NCBI GenBank assembly: GCA_937887565.1
Contig: CALABS010000069.1
Span: forward strand, 77,110 to 141,109
Direction of reading: 5' to 3'
DNA from: an uncultured Rhodospirillaceae bacterium
GTDB taxonomy: Bacteria > Pseudomonadota > Alphaproteobacteria > Rhodospirillales > Magnetospirillaceae
Length of the DNA: 64,000 bases
The position numbers were made by a program, and so were the translations under genes. Every line of letters begins with the position of its first letter. Within the stretch, counting starts at the first letter, position 1. This document shows, one piece after another, positions 1 to 9,627 of the stretch. A model generated the notes under the pieces. The model saw only the letters and a program-made list of their open reading frames with translations, ran no database searches and had not been told where the DNA came from.

Positions 1-639
1 GAGCGCTTCTTCCGCGACGTCTATGGGCGCGAAACCATCTTCATCCCCAACGGGATCGATCCGGCGGCCCGCCCGCCGTCGCCGGAGGCGGTGGTCGGCC
101 TGGGACTGATGCCGCACGGATACCTGCTGGTCGCGGATCGCCTGGTCCCCGAATCGGGGATTCACCATGCCGTCGCCGCCCTGCGCTCGCTGCCGCCGGG
201 CGTGCGGCTGGTCGTCGCCGAGACCGGCCCCGGCGACGACGCCTATCGCGCCGCCGTCCGAAGCGCCGCCGCCCCGGATCGCGTCCTCTTCCTGGGCAGC
301 GTGCCGCCGCCGCTGCTGGATGCGCTGGTCGCCCATGCCCGCCTCTATGTGTTGCCGTCGTCACGCGACGAGCCGGCGCCGACCCTGTTGCAGGCGCTGG
401 CCCACGGGCAGGCGGCGGTGGTGAGCGACCTTCCCGAGCATCTGGAGATGGTGGGCGCCGACGGATTCTCCTTCACCAGCGGCGACGTCGGCGACCTGCG
501 ACGGGTGCTGGCCTGGCTGCTCGACGATCCCGAGGTGGTGGCGCGCATGCGCCTCCGCGCCGCCGCCACCGCCGCCCACCGCTACAGTTGGGACCGCATC
601 GCCGACGCCTACGAGCAGGTCTATGCGTCCATCGCCTGA
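1..639 (+). CDS. Glycosyltransferase, GT4/group 1 family (5' end cut by window)
   Basis: The reading frame is open from the first base and ends at 637-639, so about 212 C-terminal residues are visible. They begin with the IPNGID motif that opens the C-terminal Rossmann half of GT4 (group 1) glycosyltransferases. The segment PSSRDEPAPTLLQALAHGQ matches the family donor-sugar binding region, in which an acidic residue normally contacts the nucleotide sugar. By family it would transfer a sugar from an NDP-sugar to a growing lipid-linked glycan at the cytoplasmic face of the inner membrane. It lies 15 bp before the next + strand gene and opposite an EPS operon, so a role in exopolysaccharide assembly is inferred. 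Acceptor and sugar cannot be told. Confidence 0.8.
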   Translation, partial: ERFFRDVYGRETIFIPNGIDPAARPPSPEAVVGLGLMPHGYLLVADRLVPESGIHHAVAALRSLPPGVRLVVAETGPGDDAYRAAVRSAAAPDRVLFLGSVPPPLLDALVAHARLYVLPSSRDEPAPTLLQALAHGQAAVVSDLPEHLEMVGADGFSFTSGDVGDLRRVLAWLLDDPEVVARMRLRAAATAAHRYSWDRIADAYEQVYASIA

Positions 640-654
640 ATTCGGGAGCCCGCC

Positions 655-2547
655 ATGAGCGCCATCGCCGGCATCCTCAGTCTCGACCAGACCACCATCG
701 AGGCCGAGCCGGCCGAGGCCATGGCCACCGCCCTGGCCTGGCGGGGGCCGGACGACGACGGGCGCTATCGCTCGCCGGACGGCCGCGCCGCCTTGGCCGT
801 CCGGCGGCTGGCCGGCATGACCCCGTCTCCCGACGCCGTCCTGCCGCTGGCCAATGAGACCCACGACGTCTGGCTGGCCCTGGACGGCGAAATCCTCAAT
901 CACCGTGCCCTCCGCCATTGCCTGGAACTGGCCGGGCACCGCTTCGCCACCCGTTCGGACGCCGAAACGGCCTTGCATGCCTACGAGCAATGGGGTCTGG
1001 ACTTCCCAAGCCATCTGCAGGGACCCTTCGCCCTCGCCCTGTGGGACGACCGCCGCGACCGGCTGGTGCTGGCCCGCGACGCGCTGGGATGCAAGCCGCT
1101 GTTCCACGCCTGGCGCAATCACCGCCTGGCCTTCGCCTCGGCCATCGGGCCGGTTCTCGACGTGCTGGGCCTGCCGCGCCGCATCGACCCGGCCGGCCTG
1201 GCCGAGCTGTTGTCCCTCGGCTGCATTCCGGCGCCGCGCACCATCGCCCTGGGGGTCGCCAAGCTGCCGCCGGGTGGCATGCTGGTGGCCGACCGCGACC
1301 GGCCGGTTCGTGTTCATGCCTGGGGCAGCTTCATTCCCGACCGCCACCGCGTCGCCTCGGTGCGCGCGCTGCCGCTGGTCCGCCATGCCGGCAACCTGCG
1401 GACGCTGGTGGAATGCGCGGTGGCGGACCGGCTGCCGGGCGACGCGCGGGTGGGCGTGGTGCTGGACGGCGCGGCCGCCGGCGCGCTGGCCGCCATCACC
1501 GGGCGGCTGACCGGCCGCGCCCCGCCGACGGTGGCGGTGACCGACGCCGCCGGTCCCGATGGCGAAGCGGCGCGGAACACCCGGCTGCTGGCCGCCGCCG
1601 CCCGCTCGGACCTGACCGAGATGCGGGTGACCGCCGACGACGCCGTCGAGGCGCTGCGCCCCCTGGCCGCCACCCTTCCCGAACCCGTCGCCGACGGGCG
1701 CGCGCTGGCCGGCTGGTTCGCGGCGCGGGCCGCGCGCGAGGCCGAGCTGTCGGCCCTGCTGGCGGCCGACGGCGCCGAAGAGATCCTGCTGTGCCATCCC
1801 GCCTACCGCGACGCCAGGAGTTCGGGGCTGCTGGAGCGGGTGAGACGGTTGTCGCCGCCGCTGGGCCGCCTGTTGCGGAGACGCCGGCGGCCCGCCCCGG
1901 CCGGGGTCGAGGAGACCGGGGCGGCGGGACTGGTGCGCGACCGCCGGGCCTCCCCCCGTCCCCGCCCCGGGCCGCCCCCCGCGCCGGATTGGACCGATGG
2001 CGATCCGTTGGAAACGCGGGCTCTGCGGGATCTGGAATGGCGGATCGCCGACGGCGTCGCCCCGCGCGCCGACGCCGCCGCCCTGGCGCACGGGCTGGCG
2101 TTGCACCTTCCCTTCCTCGACCCGCAGGTGGTCGCCTACGCCCTGTCGATTCCCGGCCCACTGCGGTCGCCGTCCGGTTCGCCCCGACGGATTCTCCGCC
2201 GCGCCTTCGGCGACCTGATGCCCGCCGCCGTGGCGGCCCACGCCGGCGCCCTGCCGCTCGATGCCTGGATGGCGGGGTCGCTGGGGGCGCGGCTGGCCGA
2301 GGGCCTGGACGGCTTCGCGTTGGTGCGGGCGGAGGTGGTGGCGGCGGACGCGGTCCGCACCCTGCTGGCCCGCCAGCGTGCCGAGGGCGGGCATGCCGAT
2401 GCCCTGTGGGCCATCCTGATGCTGCTGGAATGGGCCGACGCCCACGGCTTCGCCATGGCGGACCCGCCGGGAGCGCCCGCGCGCGGCGCGCCCCCGCTCA
2501 CAGCCGGTCATACAGCGCCCGTGGCACGTGATGGCGGCGCTTGTTGA
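655..2547 (+). CDS. Asparagine synthase-like protein with both active sites degenerate
   Basis: 630 residues with the two-domain layout of glutamine-dependent asparagine synthetases. The N-terminal class-II amidotransferase half has recognisable RGPDDDG, DGEILNHRALR and ARDALGCKPLF blocks, and a C-terminal synthetase half follows. The expected N-terminus MCGIAG, whose Cys2 is the glutaminase nucleophile, reads MSAIAG. The PP-loop SGGLDSS that binds ATP reads DGAAAGA (about residues 270-276), and the following GGDELFGGY-type motif is DGAEEILLCHPAY. Neither ammonia release nor adenylation should work, so I infer a pseudoenzyme with a binding or scaffold role, or an altered chemistry. Amidotransferases of this family are regular members of exosortase-type EPS loci, which fits the neighbours. 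The 3' end overlaps the convergent CpsD-like gene by 50 bp. Confidence 0.8.
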   Translation: MSAIAGILSLDQTTIEAEPAEAMATALAWRGPDDDGRYRSPDGRAALAVRRLAGMTPSPDAVLPLANETHDVWLALDGEILNHRALRHCLELAGHRFATRSDAETALHAYEQWGLDFPSHLQGPFALALWDDRRDRLVLARDALGCKPLFHAWRNHRLAFASAIGPVLDVLGLPRRIDPAGLAELLSLGCIPAPRTIALGVAKLPPGGMLVADRDRPVRVHAWGSFIPDRHRVASVRALPLVRHAGNLRTLVECAVADRLPGDARVGVVLDGAAAGALAAITGRLTGRAPPTVAVTDAAGPDGEAARNTRLLAAAARSDLTEMRVTADDAVEALRPLAATLPEPVADGRALAGWFAARAAREAELSALLAADGAEEILLCHPAYRDARSSGLLERVRRLSPPLGRLLRRRRRPAPAGVEETGAAGLVRDRRASPRPRPGPPPAPDWTDGDPLETRALRDLEWRIADGVAPRADAAALAHGLALHLPFLDPQVVAYALSIPGPLRSPSGSPRRILRRAFGDLMPAAVAAHAGALPLDAWMAGSLGARLAEGLDGFALVRAEVVAADAVRTLLARQRAEGGHADALWAILMLLEWADAHGFAMADPPGAPARGAPPLTAGHTAPVARDGGAC

Positions 2548-3133
2548 GCACCACGCCCAGCAGATTGGCACCCGCCGCCGACAGGACGTCGCGGGCCTCG
2601 CGGGCGATGGCGGCGCGGGTGCGCTCCGCCTCGACCACCAGCACCACGCCGTCGGCGGTGGGCGCCAGCGCCTGGCACAAGGGCGAGGCGAGCACCGGCG
2701 GCGTGTCGAGGATGATGAGGTCCGCCCCCCGCGACAGCCTCTCCCAATAGGCCTCGACCAAAGGCCGGTTCAGCGCCCGCGCGTCGCCGGCCCGACCGGG
2801 CAGCGGCCCGAAGGCGACGATGCCGTCGTCGTCGAAGGCGGTCTCGGTGGTGATGGAATTGAGCACGATCACCCCGCCGGCCGTCGCCCGCCCGGCCAGT
2901 CGCGCCAGCCGCACCGCCACCGCCGGGTCCTCCTCGCCCTCGACGCAGGCGGCGATCTGAACCACCCTGCGCCGGCGGCCGGCCAGGCGGGCCTCGATGG
3001 CCTGCCACAGGCGGACCAGCGGCAGGTCCGAGGCCGACATCGCCCCCGGCATTCCACCGCCCCGGCGAGGCAGGCCGCCGCCGGCGACGGTGACGGCCCG
3101 GGCGTTGGCGACCGCGTCGTAATAGCGGCTCAT
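2498..3133 (-). CDS. CpsD/BY-kinase-like protein lacking Walker A
   Basis: 211 residues matching the P-loop fold of bacterial tyrosine kinases (CpsD/CapB/EpsG, PEP-CTERM locus type). The C-terminal half is well conserved: LIILDTPPV corresponds to Walker A'/B, and ADGVVLVVEAERT and LLGVVLNKRR follow. Where the family has a GEGKST Walker A, this protein reads EGEEDPAV (about residues 65-72), with no Lys/Ser/Thr for phosphate binding. There is also no C-terminal tyrosine cluster. It should therefore not be an active kinase; a partner role for the Wzz-like protein two genes upstream is inferred. It starts 1 bp after the stop of the ExeA-like gene and is the last gene of a four-gene - strand EPS operon. 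Confidence 0.75.
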   Translation of the reverse strand: MSRYYDAVANARAVTVAGGGLPRRGGGMPGAMSASDLPLVRLWQAIEARLAGRRRRVVQIAACVEGEEDPAVAVRLARLAGRATAGGVIVLNSITTETAFDDDGIVAFGPLPGRAGDARALNRPLVEAYWERLSRGADLIILDTPPVLASPLCQALAPTADGVVLVVEAERTRAAIAREARDVLSAAGANLLGVVLNKRRHHVPRALYDRL

Positions 3134-3134
3134 G

Positions 3135-4475
3135 TCAGTCGAAGCCTCCGCCGCCGGGGATGGCCGGAAACTCGATCACTTGCCCGACCTGGATGCGGTC
3201 GACGTTGATGATTTCCGGATTGTGCTCCTTGACCCAAGCGAGGGCCGCGCCGTCCAGCCGCCCGTAGACCTCGAAGGTCAGGCCGGCCAGGGTGTCGCCC
3301 GGCGCGACGATTCGCACCGCCCGCCGGGCACGCTCCTCCTCGGCGACGGCGGCCAGCACCGACAGCGCCTCGTCGGTGGGCGGTGCCGCCCGCTCTACCG
3401 GCGGCACCGCCGACAGGCCGGCCGGGACCTGCACCGGCACCGGCTCGGGGCCAGGCGGCGGCGGGTCCGGCAGCACCGGCGGCATGGGGGCCGCCACCAT
3501 CGGCAGCGCCGGAGCCGACGGCGGCGGGGCACGACGGACGACCATCTCGGCCGGCTCCTCCGGCGCCACCGCCACCCAGCCCGCGACGACCACGGCGGCG
3601 ACGGCGGCGACGCCGCCGCCCCAGGCCAGCCAGCGCCCCGACGGCGCCCTGGGCTTCAGGGCCGCGTCCTTGATCCGCATGTCCCGCACCACGTCGCGCA
3701 CCACCTTGGCCGTCACCGGCCGCAGCTTGTGGCCGTAGGCATTCATCAGCGCGTTGTCGGCGATGACGTTGATGCGGCGGGGAATGCCTCGGCCGTGGCG
3801 GACGACCTCGCGGACGGCGCCGTCGGTGAAGGCCGGGCGGTCGTCCAGCGCCACGCATTTGAGGCGGTGGCGGACATAGGCCGCCGAATCCGCCCGCGAC
3901 AGCGGCCCCAGGCGCGTCCGCACCGCGATGCGCGATTCCAGTTGCCGCAACTGGCGTTCGGACAGCAACTGGTCCAGTTCGGGCTGGCCCACCAGCACGA
4001 TCTGGATCAGCTTCTCGGTGGCGGTTTCCAGGTTGGACAGCATCCGCAGCTGTTCCAGCGTGCCGATGGGCATGTTCTGGGCTTCGTCCACCAGCAGCAC
4101 CAGGGTCTCGCGGCGCTTGTGATGGGAGACCAGCCAGGTCCTGAGCGCCTCGACCATGCCGGCGATCTCGTCGCCCGGATAGTCGATCCCCAACTCGCGC
4201 AGCACCTGCCGCAGCAGTGCCTGGAACGAGACATTGGGGTTGAACACCGACACGAAGCGCAGACCCGGCTCGTCGACGCTGTCCAGGTAGGAACGGACGA
4301 TGGTCGTCTTGCCGACCCCGACCTCGCCGGTGATGCACACGAAGCCCTTGCGCTTGGCGATGCCGTAGATGATGGCGGCCAGCGCCTCCTTGTGCTGATC
4401 GGTCAGATACAGGAAGCCCGGATCCGGGGTGACGCGGAAGGGCTCGGCCGAGAAGTTGAAGAACTCCTTGTACAT
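3135..4475 (-). CDS. ExeA-like AAA ATPase with C-terminal LysM, EPS/PEP-CTERM locus type
   Basis: 446 residues. The N-terminal part (about 1-265) is an ExeA/GspA-type AAA ATPase beginning MYKEFFNFSAEPFRVTPDP, with Walker A GEVGVGKTT and Walker B LVLLVDEAQN. A transmembrane segment lies near residues 285-305, followed by a Pro/Ala-rich linker. The C-terminal LysM-like domain (VAPGDTLAGLTFEVYG to RIQVGQVIEFP) should lie in the periplasm and bind glycan. ATPases of this type (TIGR03015 group) sit in EPS loci beside Wzz, CpsD and an initiating sugar transferase, as here. It probably energises or controls EPS export. It is the only nucleotide-binding protein of this operon whose motifs are intact. 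Confidence 0.85.
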   Translation of the reverse strand: MYKEFFNFSAEPFRVTPDPGFLYLTDQHKEALAAIIYGIAKRKGFVCITGEVGVGKTTIVRSYLDSVDEPGLRFVSVFNPNVSFQALLRQVLRELGIDYPGDEIAGMVEALRTWLVSHHKRRETLVLLVDEAQNMPIGTLEQLRMLSNLETATEKLIQIVLVGQPELDQLLSERQLRQLESRIAVRTRLGPLSRADSAAYVRHRLKCVALDDRPAFTDGAVREVVRHGRGIPRRINVIADNALMNAYGHKLRPVTAKVVRDVVRDMRIKDAALKPRAPSGRWLAWGGGVAAVAAVVVAGWVAVAPEEPAEMVVRRAPPPSAPALPMVAAPMPPVLPDPPPPGPEPVPVQVPAGLSAVPPVERAAPPTDEALSVLAAVAEEERARRAVRIVAPGDTLAGLTFEVYGRLDGAALAWVKEHNPEIINVDRIQVGQVIEFPAIPGGGGFD

Positions 4476-4480
4476 GGCTG

Positions 4481-5602
4481 TCAGCTCTCGCGTGGGATGG
4501 TGGTGAGGACGGGCAGGCCGAGACCACGCTCGACCTCGACCGGGGTGGCGAAGCGGGCGGATAGGCGTTGGGCGAGCAGCACCACGGCCAGGGCGACGAC
4601 CAGGCCGCCACCCAGCGCCAGCGCCAGCATGGCGGCCGGAGGAGGGCCGAGGGGCCGGGGCGGGGCGAAGGCGGCCTGGACGATCCCGAACCCCGTCATC
4701 GGGACCATCCGCCCCTCGGCGCCCGACTTCCCGTGCAGCCGGGCATCGATCTCGGCCAGTTCGGCGGCCAGGGCCTGGGCGCGGCCGGCGGCCGTGGCGG
4801 CCGCCGCCTCGGTCCGCACCAGTTCGGCCTCCATCTCCTGGCGGACGGGATTGGCGCCCTCGACGACGCGGGCGTCGCCGGCCGCCACGAGTTCGGACAG
4901 CAAGGACTCGACCTTGCGGCGCTCGGCGCGGACACGGGTGACGAAGACGCTTTCCTCGGTGAACTTGCCCAGCAACTCCTGCTCGCGGGTCTCCAGCTCG
5001 AACAGTTTGGCGCGGGCCTCCTCGACCACGCGGCTGCGGCCGCTTTCACGGGACAGGGCGATGGTGGCCGGCATGGCGGCCAGCCGCCGCCGCAACAGTG
5101 CCGCGCTGCCGGCGGCGGCGGCCGCCTCGGCCTCGGCGGCGGCCCGCGCGCCGTCGACCCGGCCGCGCCGGACCGCCAGGGCCTCGCGCTCGGCGGCGGG
5201 GTCGGCGGCCTGCATCCTGGCCTCGGCGGCGGCCAGCAACTGCTCGATCGCCTGGACGGCCAGCGCCGGGTCGCGGTCGTCGAACCGCAGCCGCACCAGC
5301 CCGCCGTCGCCCTCCTCCACCGCCAGGGCGGCGGCGAAGGCGGCGGCGCGGGCGTCGGCGGCGATCCCGCCATAGAGGCGCGGCCCCAGCCGCGACAGCA
5401 CCTCGGCGCGCAGTTCGGCGCCCTCAACCAGCGCCGCGACGGCGCGCGCCTCGTCGGGCCGGCCCGCCACCAGGACCGCCTGCGCCCGATACTGGGGCGG
5501 CCGGGCGGCCAGCGCCGCTCCCACGGCGAGCGCGGCCAGCATCACCAGCGCGATCTTGCCTTTGTGGCGGAACAGGGCATGGGCGATGTCACGCGGGCTC
5601 AC
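4481..5602 (-). CDS. Wzz/GumC-like polysaccharide chain-length determinant
   Basis: 373 residues. There is one transmembrane helix near residues 17-34 (IALVMLAALAVGAALAA), a long Ala/Glu/Arg-rich coiled-coil periplasmic region (about 90-290), and a second transmembrane helix near 325-345 followed by a short cytoplasmic tail with the motif GLGLPVLTTIP. This is the polysaccharide co-polymerase layout. It is shorter than typical GumC/EpsF-type proteins (about 500 residues). It would set EPS chain length with the polymerase and the CpsD-like ATPase. It lies 5 bp upstream of the ExeA-like gene and 10 bp downstream of the sugar transferase gene, so the genes are surely co-transcribed. Confidence 0.8.
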   Translation of the reverse strand: MSPRDIAHALFRHKGKIALVMLAALAVGAALAARPPQYRAQAVLVAGRPDEARAVAALVEGAELRAEVLSRLGPRLYGGIAADARAAAFAAALAVEEGDGGLVRLRFDDRDPALAVQAIEQLLAAAEARMQAADPAAEREALAVRRGRVDGARAAAEAEAAAAAGSAALLRRRLAAMPATIALSRESGRSRVVEEARAKLFELETREQELLGKFTEESVFVTRVRAERRKVESLLSELVAAGDARVVEGANPVRQEMEAELVRTEAAAATAAGRAQALAAELAEIDARLHGKSGAEGRMVPMTGFGIVQAAFAPPRPLGPPPAAMLALALGGGLVVALAVVLLAQRLSARFATPVEVERGLGLPVLTTIPRES

Positions 5603-5612
5603 GGCGTCCCCC

Positions 5613-7070
5613 TCAATAGGCGTTGGTTCCCTTGAGACAGGCTCCCGGCGTCCGGGCCAGGATCCTGAGGTCCAGCCACGGACTCCAGTGGTCGATGTAC
5701 CAGAGGTCGTGAAGCACCCGCTTGCGCATCATGTCCACGGTGGTGGTCTCGCCGCGGAAGCCGTTGACCTGCGCCCAGCCGGTCAGGCCCGGCTTCATGC
5801 GGTGGCGGCAACGGTAGTCGTCCACCAGCCGGGCGTAGTAATGGTGATGCGATGTCGCGTGCGGACGCGGCCCGACCAGCGACATGCTGCCGCCCAGAAC
5901 GTTGAACAGCTGCGGCAGTTCGTCCAGCGAGGTGCGGCGCAGGATGCGTCCGACCCGGGTCACGCGCGGATCGTCGCGGGTCGCCTGGCGCACCTCGCCC
6001 TCGGGCGCCGCCGCCGCCGCCATGCTGCGGAACTTCAGGCAGGTGAAGGGCTGGTTGTCGTAGCCGTAGCGCTGCTGGCGGAACAGCACCGGGCCGCGAC
6101 TGTCCAGCTTGATGGCGGCGGCGACCGCCAGCATCAGCGGGGCCAGGGCCACCACCAGCAGCCCCGCCAGGACGCGGTCCTCGACCGCCTTGGCGACGGC
6201 CCGGACCCCGGCCAGGGGCCGGATCGCCACCCGCGCCATGGGAACGCCCGACAGCAGCGACATCCCGGTGCCGTCGGCATAGGGAACCGGGTCGTCGGGA
6301 AACAGGTGGACGTCCACCGCCAGCGGCCGGAGCGCCGCCAGGCAGGCGGCCATCCGGGCGCCGTCGCCCCACGGCACGGCGACCACCACGTCGTGGACGC
6401 CCTCGCGGCGGACGGTGGCCTCGGCATCGGCGAGGCCGGTGATGAAGCCGCCCATGGCCGGCCGCTCGGGTGGGTCGCGGTCAAGGCAGACCCCCACCGG
6501 AAACGCCCACCGGCAGCGAGACCCGGCCAACAGGGCCAGGACGTCCAGGGCGCGCTCGCGGTCGCCCACCACCAGCACTCGCCGCGCCGCCCGCGTCCAC
6601 CGGCCCAACCGGTCGATCGCGGCGCCCCACAACAGGCGGAGGGCGGCCACCCCGGCCGTCGCCAGGACCGCCCAGTCGGCGACGCCGTCGGCCGTCCCGC
6701 CGTCGAGCCACGCCGCCGCCAGCGCCGCGACGACGACGCCGGCCAGGGTGACCGCCGCCGCCGTCCCCACCGCCCGCGGGGCGCCATACCCACGCTCGCC
6801 GGCGTAAAGGCCCGAGGCCGAAAGCAGGTTGGCGACCAGCAGGGCGACCGCCGCGACGGCCAGCGGCCGGGGTGCCGGGGAACCGGCCAGGTCGGCCGCC
6901 CACACCCCGGCCGCCGCCACCACGGCGGCCTCCATGACCCGTCCACCGCCCAACAGCGCCTTTCCGAGTGCGGCGCCGACGGGCTCCGGCCGGCCATCGC
7001 CGACGGCGCCACGGCCGATATCCGGCCACGACGGAAGCCGCTGCAGCGGGTCGATGTCGAAGTGACGCAT
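5613..7070 (-). CDS. Polyprenyl-phosphate glycosylphosphotransferase (initiating sugar transferase)
   Basis: The start at 7070 (MRHFDIDPLQRLPSW) is preferred because a GGGGAAAGG ribosome site precedes it; an in-frame ATG at 7166 would add 32 unlikely residues. The N-terminal third has four or five hydrophobic helices and a CoA-binding-like fold (RVLVVGDRERAL). The C-terminal 200 residues are the bacterial sugar transferase domain (WcaJ/PssY family): KLDSRGPVLFRQQRYG, CLKFRSM, RRTSLDELPQLFNVL, MSLVGPRP and GLTGWAQVNG. It should load the first sugar-1-phosphate onto undecaprenyl phosphate at the inner membrane to begin EPS repeat-unit synthesis. It is the first gene of the - strand EPS operon. 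Confidence 0.88.
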   Translation of the reverse strand: MRHFDIDPLQRLPSWPDIGRGAVGDGRPEPVGAALGKALLGGGRVMEAAVVAAAGVWAADLAGSPAPRPLAVAAVALLVANLLSASGLYAGERGYGAPRAVGTAAAVTLAGVVVAALAAAWLDGGTADGVADWAVLATAGVAALRLLWGAAIDRLGRWTRAARRVLVVGDRERALDVLALLAGSRCRWAFPVGVCLDRDPPERPAMGGFITGLADAEATVRREGVHDVVVAVPWGDGARMAACLAALRPLAVDVHLFPDDPVPYADGTGMSLLSGVPMARVAIRPLAGVRAVAKAVEDRVLAGLLVVALAPLMLAVAAAIKLDSRGPVLFRQQRYGYDNQPFTCLKFRSMAAAAAPEGEVRQATRDDPRVTRVGRILRRTSLDELPQLFNVLGGSMSLVGPRPHATSHHHYYARLVDDYRCRHRMKPGLTGWAQVNGFRGETTTVDMMRKRVLHDLWYIDHWSPWLDLRILARTPGACLKGTNAY

Positions 7071-7324
7071 CGGCCTTTCCCCGGACGACGGTTGGCGCGG
7101 GACGGTCAGCATCATGCGAACGTCGGTGCGCAATGCTGGGTGACATATGCCGTCCCCCCGACCCACCGCGTAGGTTCTCAGGGGGATGTGCGCCGGGGGT
7201 GGGGGGCCGGCGCGAAAACGGATAGCCTGTCCGCGCGGCGAAATCCCCCACCGTGATCGTTGCTATTTCGGGGCAGTTCGACCAAACTCTCGGCCGGGTT
7301 GTCCACAGCAACGACGAGGTTCCC

Positions 7325-7885
<561 letters not shown>

Positions 7886-7901
7886 CCGCCAAGGGCGCCC
7901 G

Positions 7902-9623
7902 TTACGGCACCACGCAGCAGATCGCCGTCAGGTCGTCGCGCAACGGCCGCCTGACGGTGGCCAGGAACGGCGCCAGCAGGGCGTCGATATCGGCCTTGGC
8001 CCGGTGTGCCGCCACCCCTTTGCGGACCAGTTCCACCGCCCCGTCATGGCCCAGGACGTCGCCGTCCTCGGCGGGCGATTCGGCCAGCGCGTCGGAGGCC
8101 ATGAACAGCACCGCGCCGGGCGCGAGGTCGAGGCGGCGCTCGACGTAGCGGGCCGCCTTGGTGATCCCCAGCGGCAACCCCGACCCGTCGCCGATCACCG
8201 TCCTGAGACTGCCGGCCTCGACCACCAGCGGATGTGGGGCGGCGGCGCCCGAGTAGACGAAGCTTCGAGCCGCCACGTCGACGACGCCGTAGAGCATGGT
8301 GGCGAACTGGCCCACCGGCAGCAATCCCGCCAGGCGCGCATTGACGGCGGCCAGGAAGGCGGCCGGCCGGTCGCGTTCCGCCACGTTCTGCAGCAAGGTG
8401 TGGAGGCGAAAGGTGTTCATCGCCGAGGTGACGCCGTGCCCCGAGAAATCCGCCAGCCACAGGCAGAACCGGTGGTCGTCCAGCGGCTCCAGCCCCCAAA
8501 TGTCGCCGCCCAGGTCGCTGGAGGTCTCGAAATAGCCGCTGACCCTGGCGCCCAGGGAATCCCGGACACGCTCCAGCAGGGCGGCCGGCGGCATCAATTC
8601 GGCCTGCATGGTGCGGGCGATCTTGAGGTCCTCGTCCATAGTCGAGCGACGGACGGGAGCCGGGCCGGCGACCGGCCGGTCGGCGCCGTCGCCCTCGGCG
8701 GATCGCCCACGGGGGGACAGCACCTCGCCGCGCACCACGCAGGTGACCTCGTTGCCGGGGTCGCGGTATTCCAGGCTGTCGAAGGACAAGCGCCGGGCCA
8801 TGGCGATGCCGCGGCCGTGGGCGGCGAAGGCGCGGGCGGTGTCGAGCTCCATGTATCTCCGCCAGTCGAAGCCCTTGCCCTCGTCGCGGACGGTGAACCG
8901 CGCCGCGCCGGGCAGGCGTTCGAACAGGACGGTGACCACCTTGTCGCGGTTCGCTGGCGCGTCCTGACGGGCCTCGACCTCCTGGGCCAGCCGCTTCTCG
9001 ACGATCAGGCGGGCCTTCTCCTCGTAGGTGATGCCCAGGTTGCCATGCTCGACCGCGTTGGTGAACATTTCGGCGAGGCCGACCGCCAGGAACTGCGAGC
9101 GCGGGCAGACCCGGGCCAGCGCCGCCGCCAGACGGTTGCCCTCGTCGAGGGTGCGGAAACGGAAGGTGCCGCTGTCCAGCAGCGACAAGGCCGAAAGCCG
9201 CTTTTGCAGGTCGTCGGACAGACGGCGGAACCGGCCATGGGCGTCGACGGCCGACGCGACCACGGACAATAGCAGCATTCGGTCCAGCGGCTTCTGGAGG
9301 TAGTAGTAAACCCCGGCCTTGATGCCGTCGACCACGTCGTCGCTGGAGGCGTAGGCGGTCTGCATGATCACCGGGATATGGCGCAGGCGTTCGTCGGCCT
9401 TGAGGCGGCCGAGCAGCTCCATCCCGTCCATGCGCGGCATGCGGCGGTCCAGCAGGATGACGTCGAAATCGTCGGGAAGGCGGTCGAGGATTTCCCAGGC
9501 CTGCTGGCCATCCTCGGCGGTCACGGTCTCGTAGCCGGAAGCGCGCAGGTTGGCGACGATGACCTCGCGGTTCATCCGCTCGTCGTCGACGACCAGCGCG
9601 CGGGTGGCACGCGCGCCCGCCAC
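7902..9623 (-). CDS. Response regulator with HATPase and SpoIIE-type PP2C phosphatase
   Basis: 573 residues in three parts. A receiver domain (about 8-125) has acidic pocket VVDDE, phospho-acceptor Asp59 (ILLDRRMP) and QKPLD. An RsbW/HATPase_c anti-sigma-type domain (about 140-310) has AEMFTNAVEHGN, DEGKGFDW and HGRGIAMARRL. A SpoIIE/RsbU-type PP2C domain (about 340-573) has GGDIWG, DFSGHGVTSAM and the terminal DDLTAICCVV. It is the output enzyme of a partner-switching system: phosphorylation state would set kinase versus phosphatase activity on the STAS protein encoded 4 bp upstream. The chemoreceptor at the head of the same operon suggests a surface or motility-linked input. Confidence 0.85.
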   Translation of the reverse strand: MAGARATRALVVDDERMNREVIVANLRASGYETVTAEDGQQAWEILDRLPDDFDVILLDRRMPRMDGMELLGRLKADERLRHIPVIMQTAYASSDDVVDGIKAGVYYYLQKPLDRMLLLSVVASAVDAHGRFRRLSDDLQKRLSALSLLDSGTFRFRTLDEGNRLAAALARVCPRSQFLAVGLAEMFTNAVEHGNLGITYEEKARLIVEKRLAQEVEARQDAPANRDKVVTVLFERLPGAARFTVRDEGKGFDWRRYMELDTARAFAAHGRGIAMARRLSFDSLEYRDPGNEVTCVVRGEVLSPRGRSAEGDGADRPVAGPAPVRRSTMDEDLKIARTMQAELMPPAALLERVRDSLGARVSGYFETSSDLGGDIWGLEPLDDHRFCLWLADFSGHGVTSAMNTFRLHTLLQNVAERDRPAAFLAAVNARLAGLLPVGQFATMLYGVVDVAARSFVYSGAAAPHPLVVEAGSLRTVIGDGSGLPLGITKAARYVERRLDLAPGAVLFMASDALAESPAEDGDVLGHDGAVELVRKGVAAHRAKADIDALLAPFLATVRRPLRDDLTAICCVVP

Positions 9624-9627
9624 GGGG

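Noticed and set aside
361..2571. Long open frame on the - strand opposite the asparagine-synthase-like gene
   Set aside because: High-GC shadow frame: low-complexity Gly/Arg/Gln protein with no family pattern, while the + frame shows the two-domain fold.
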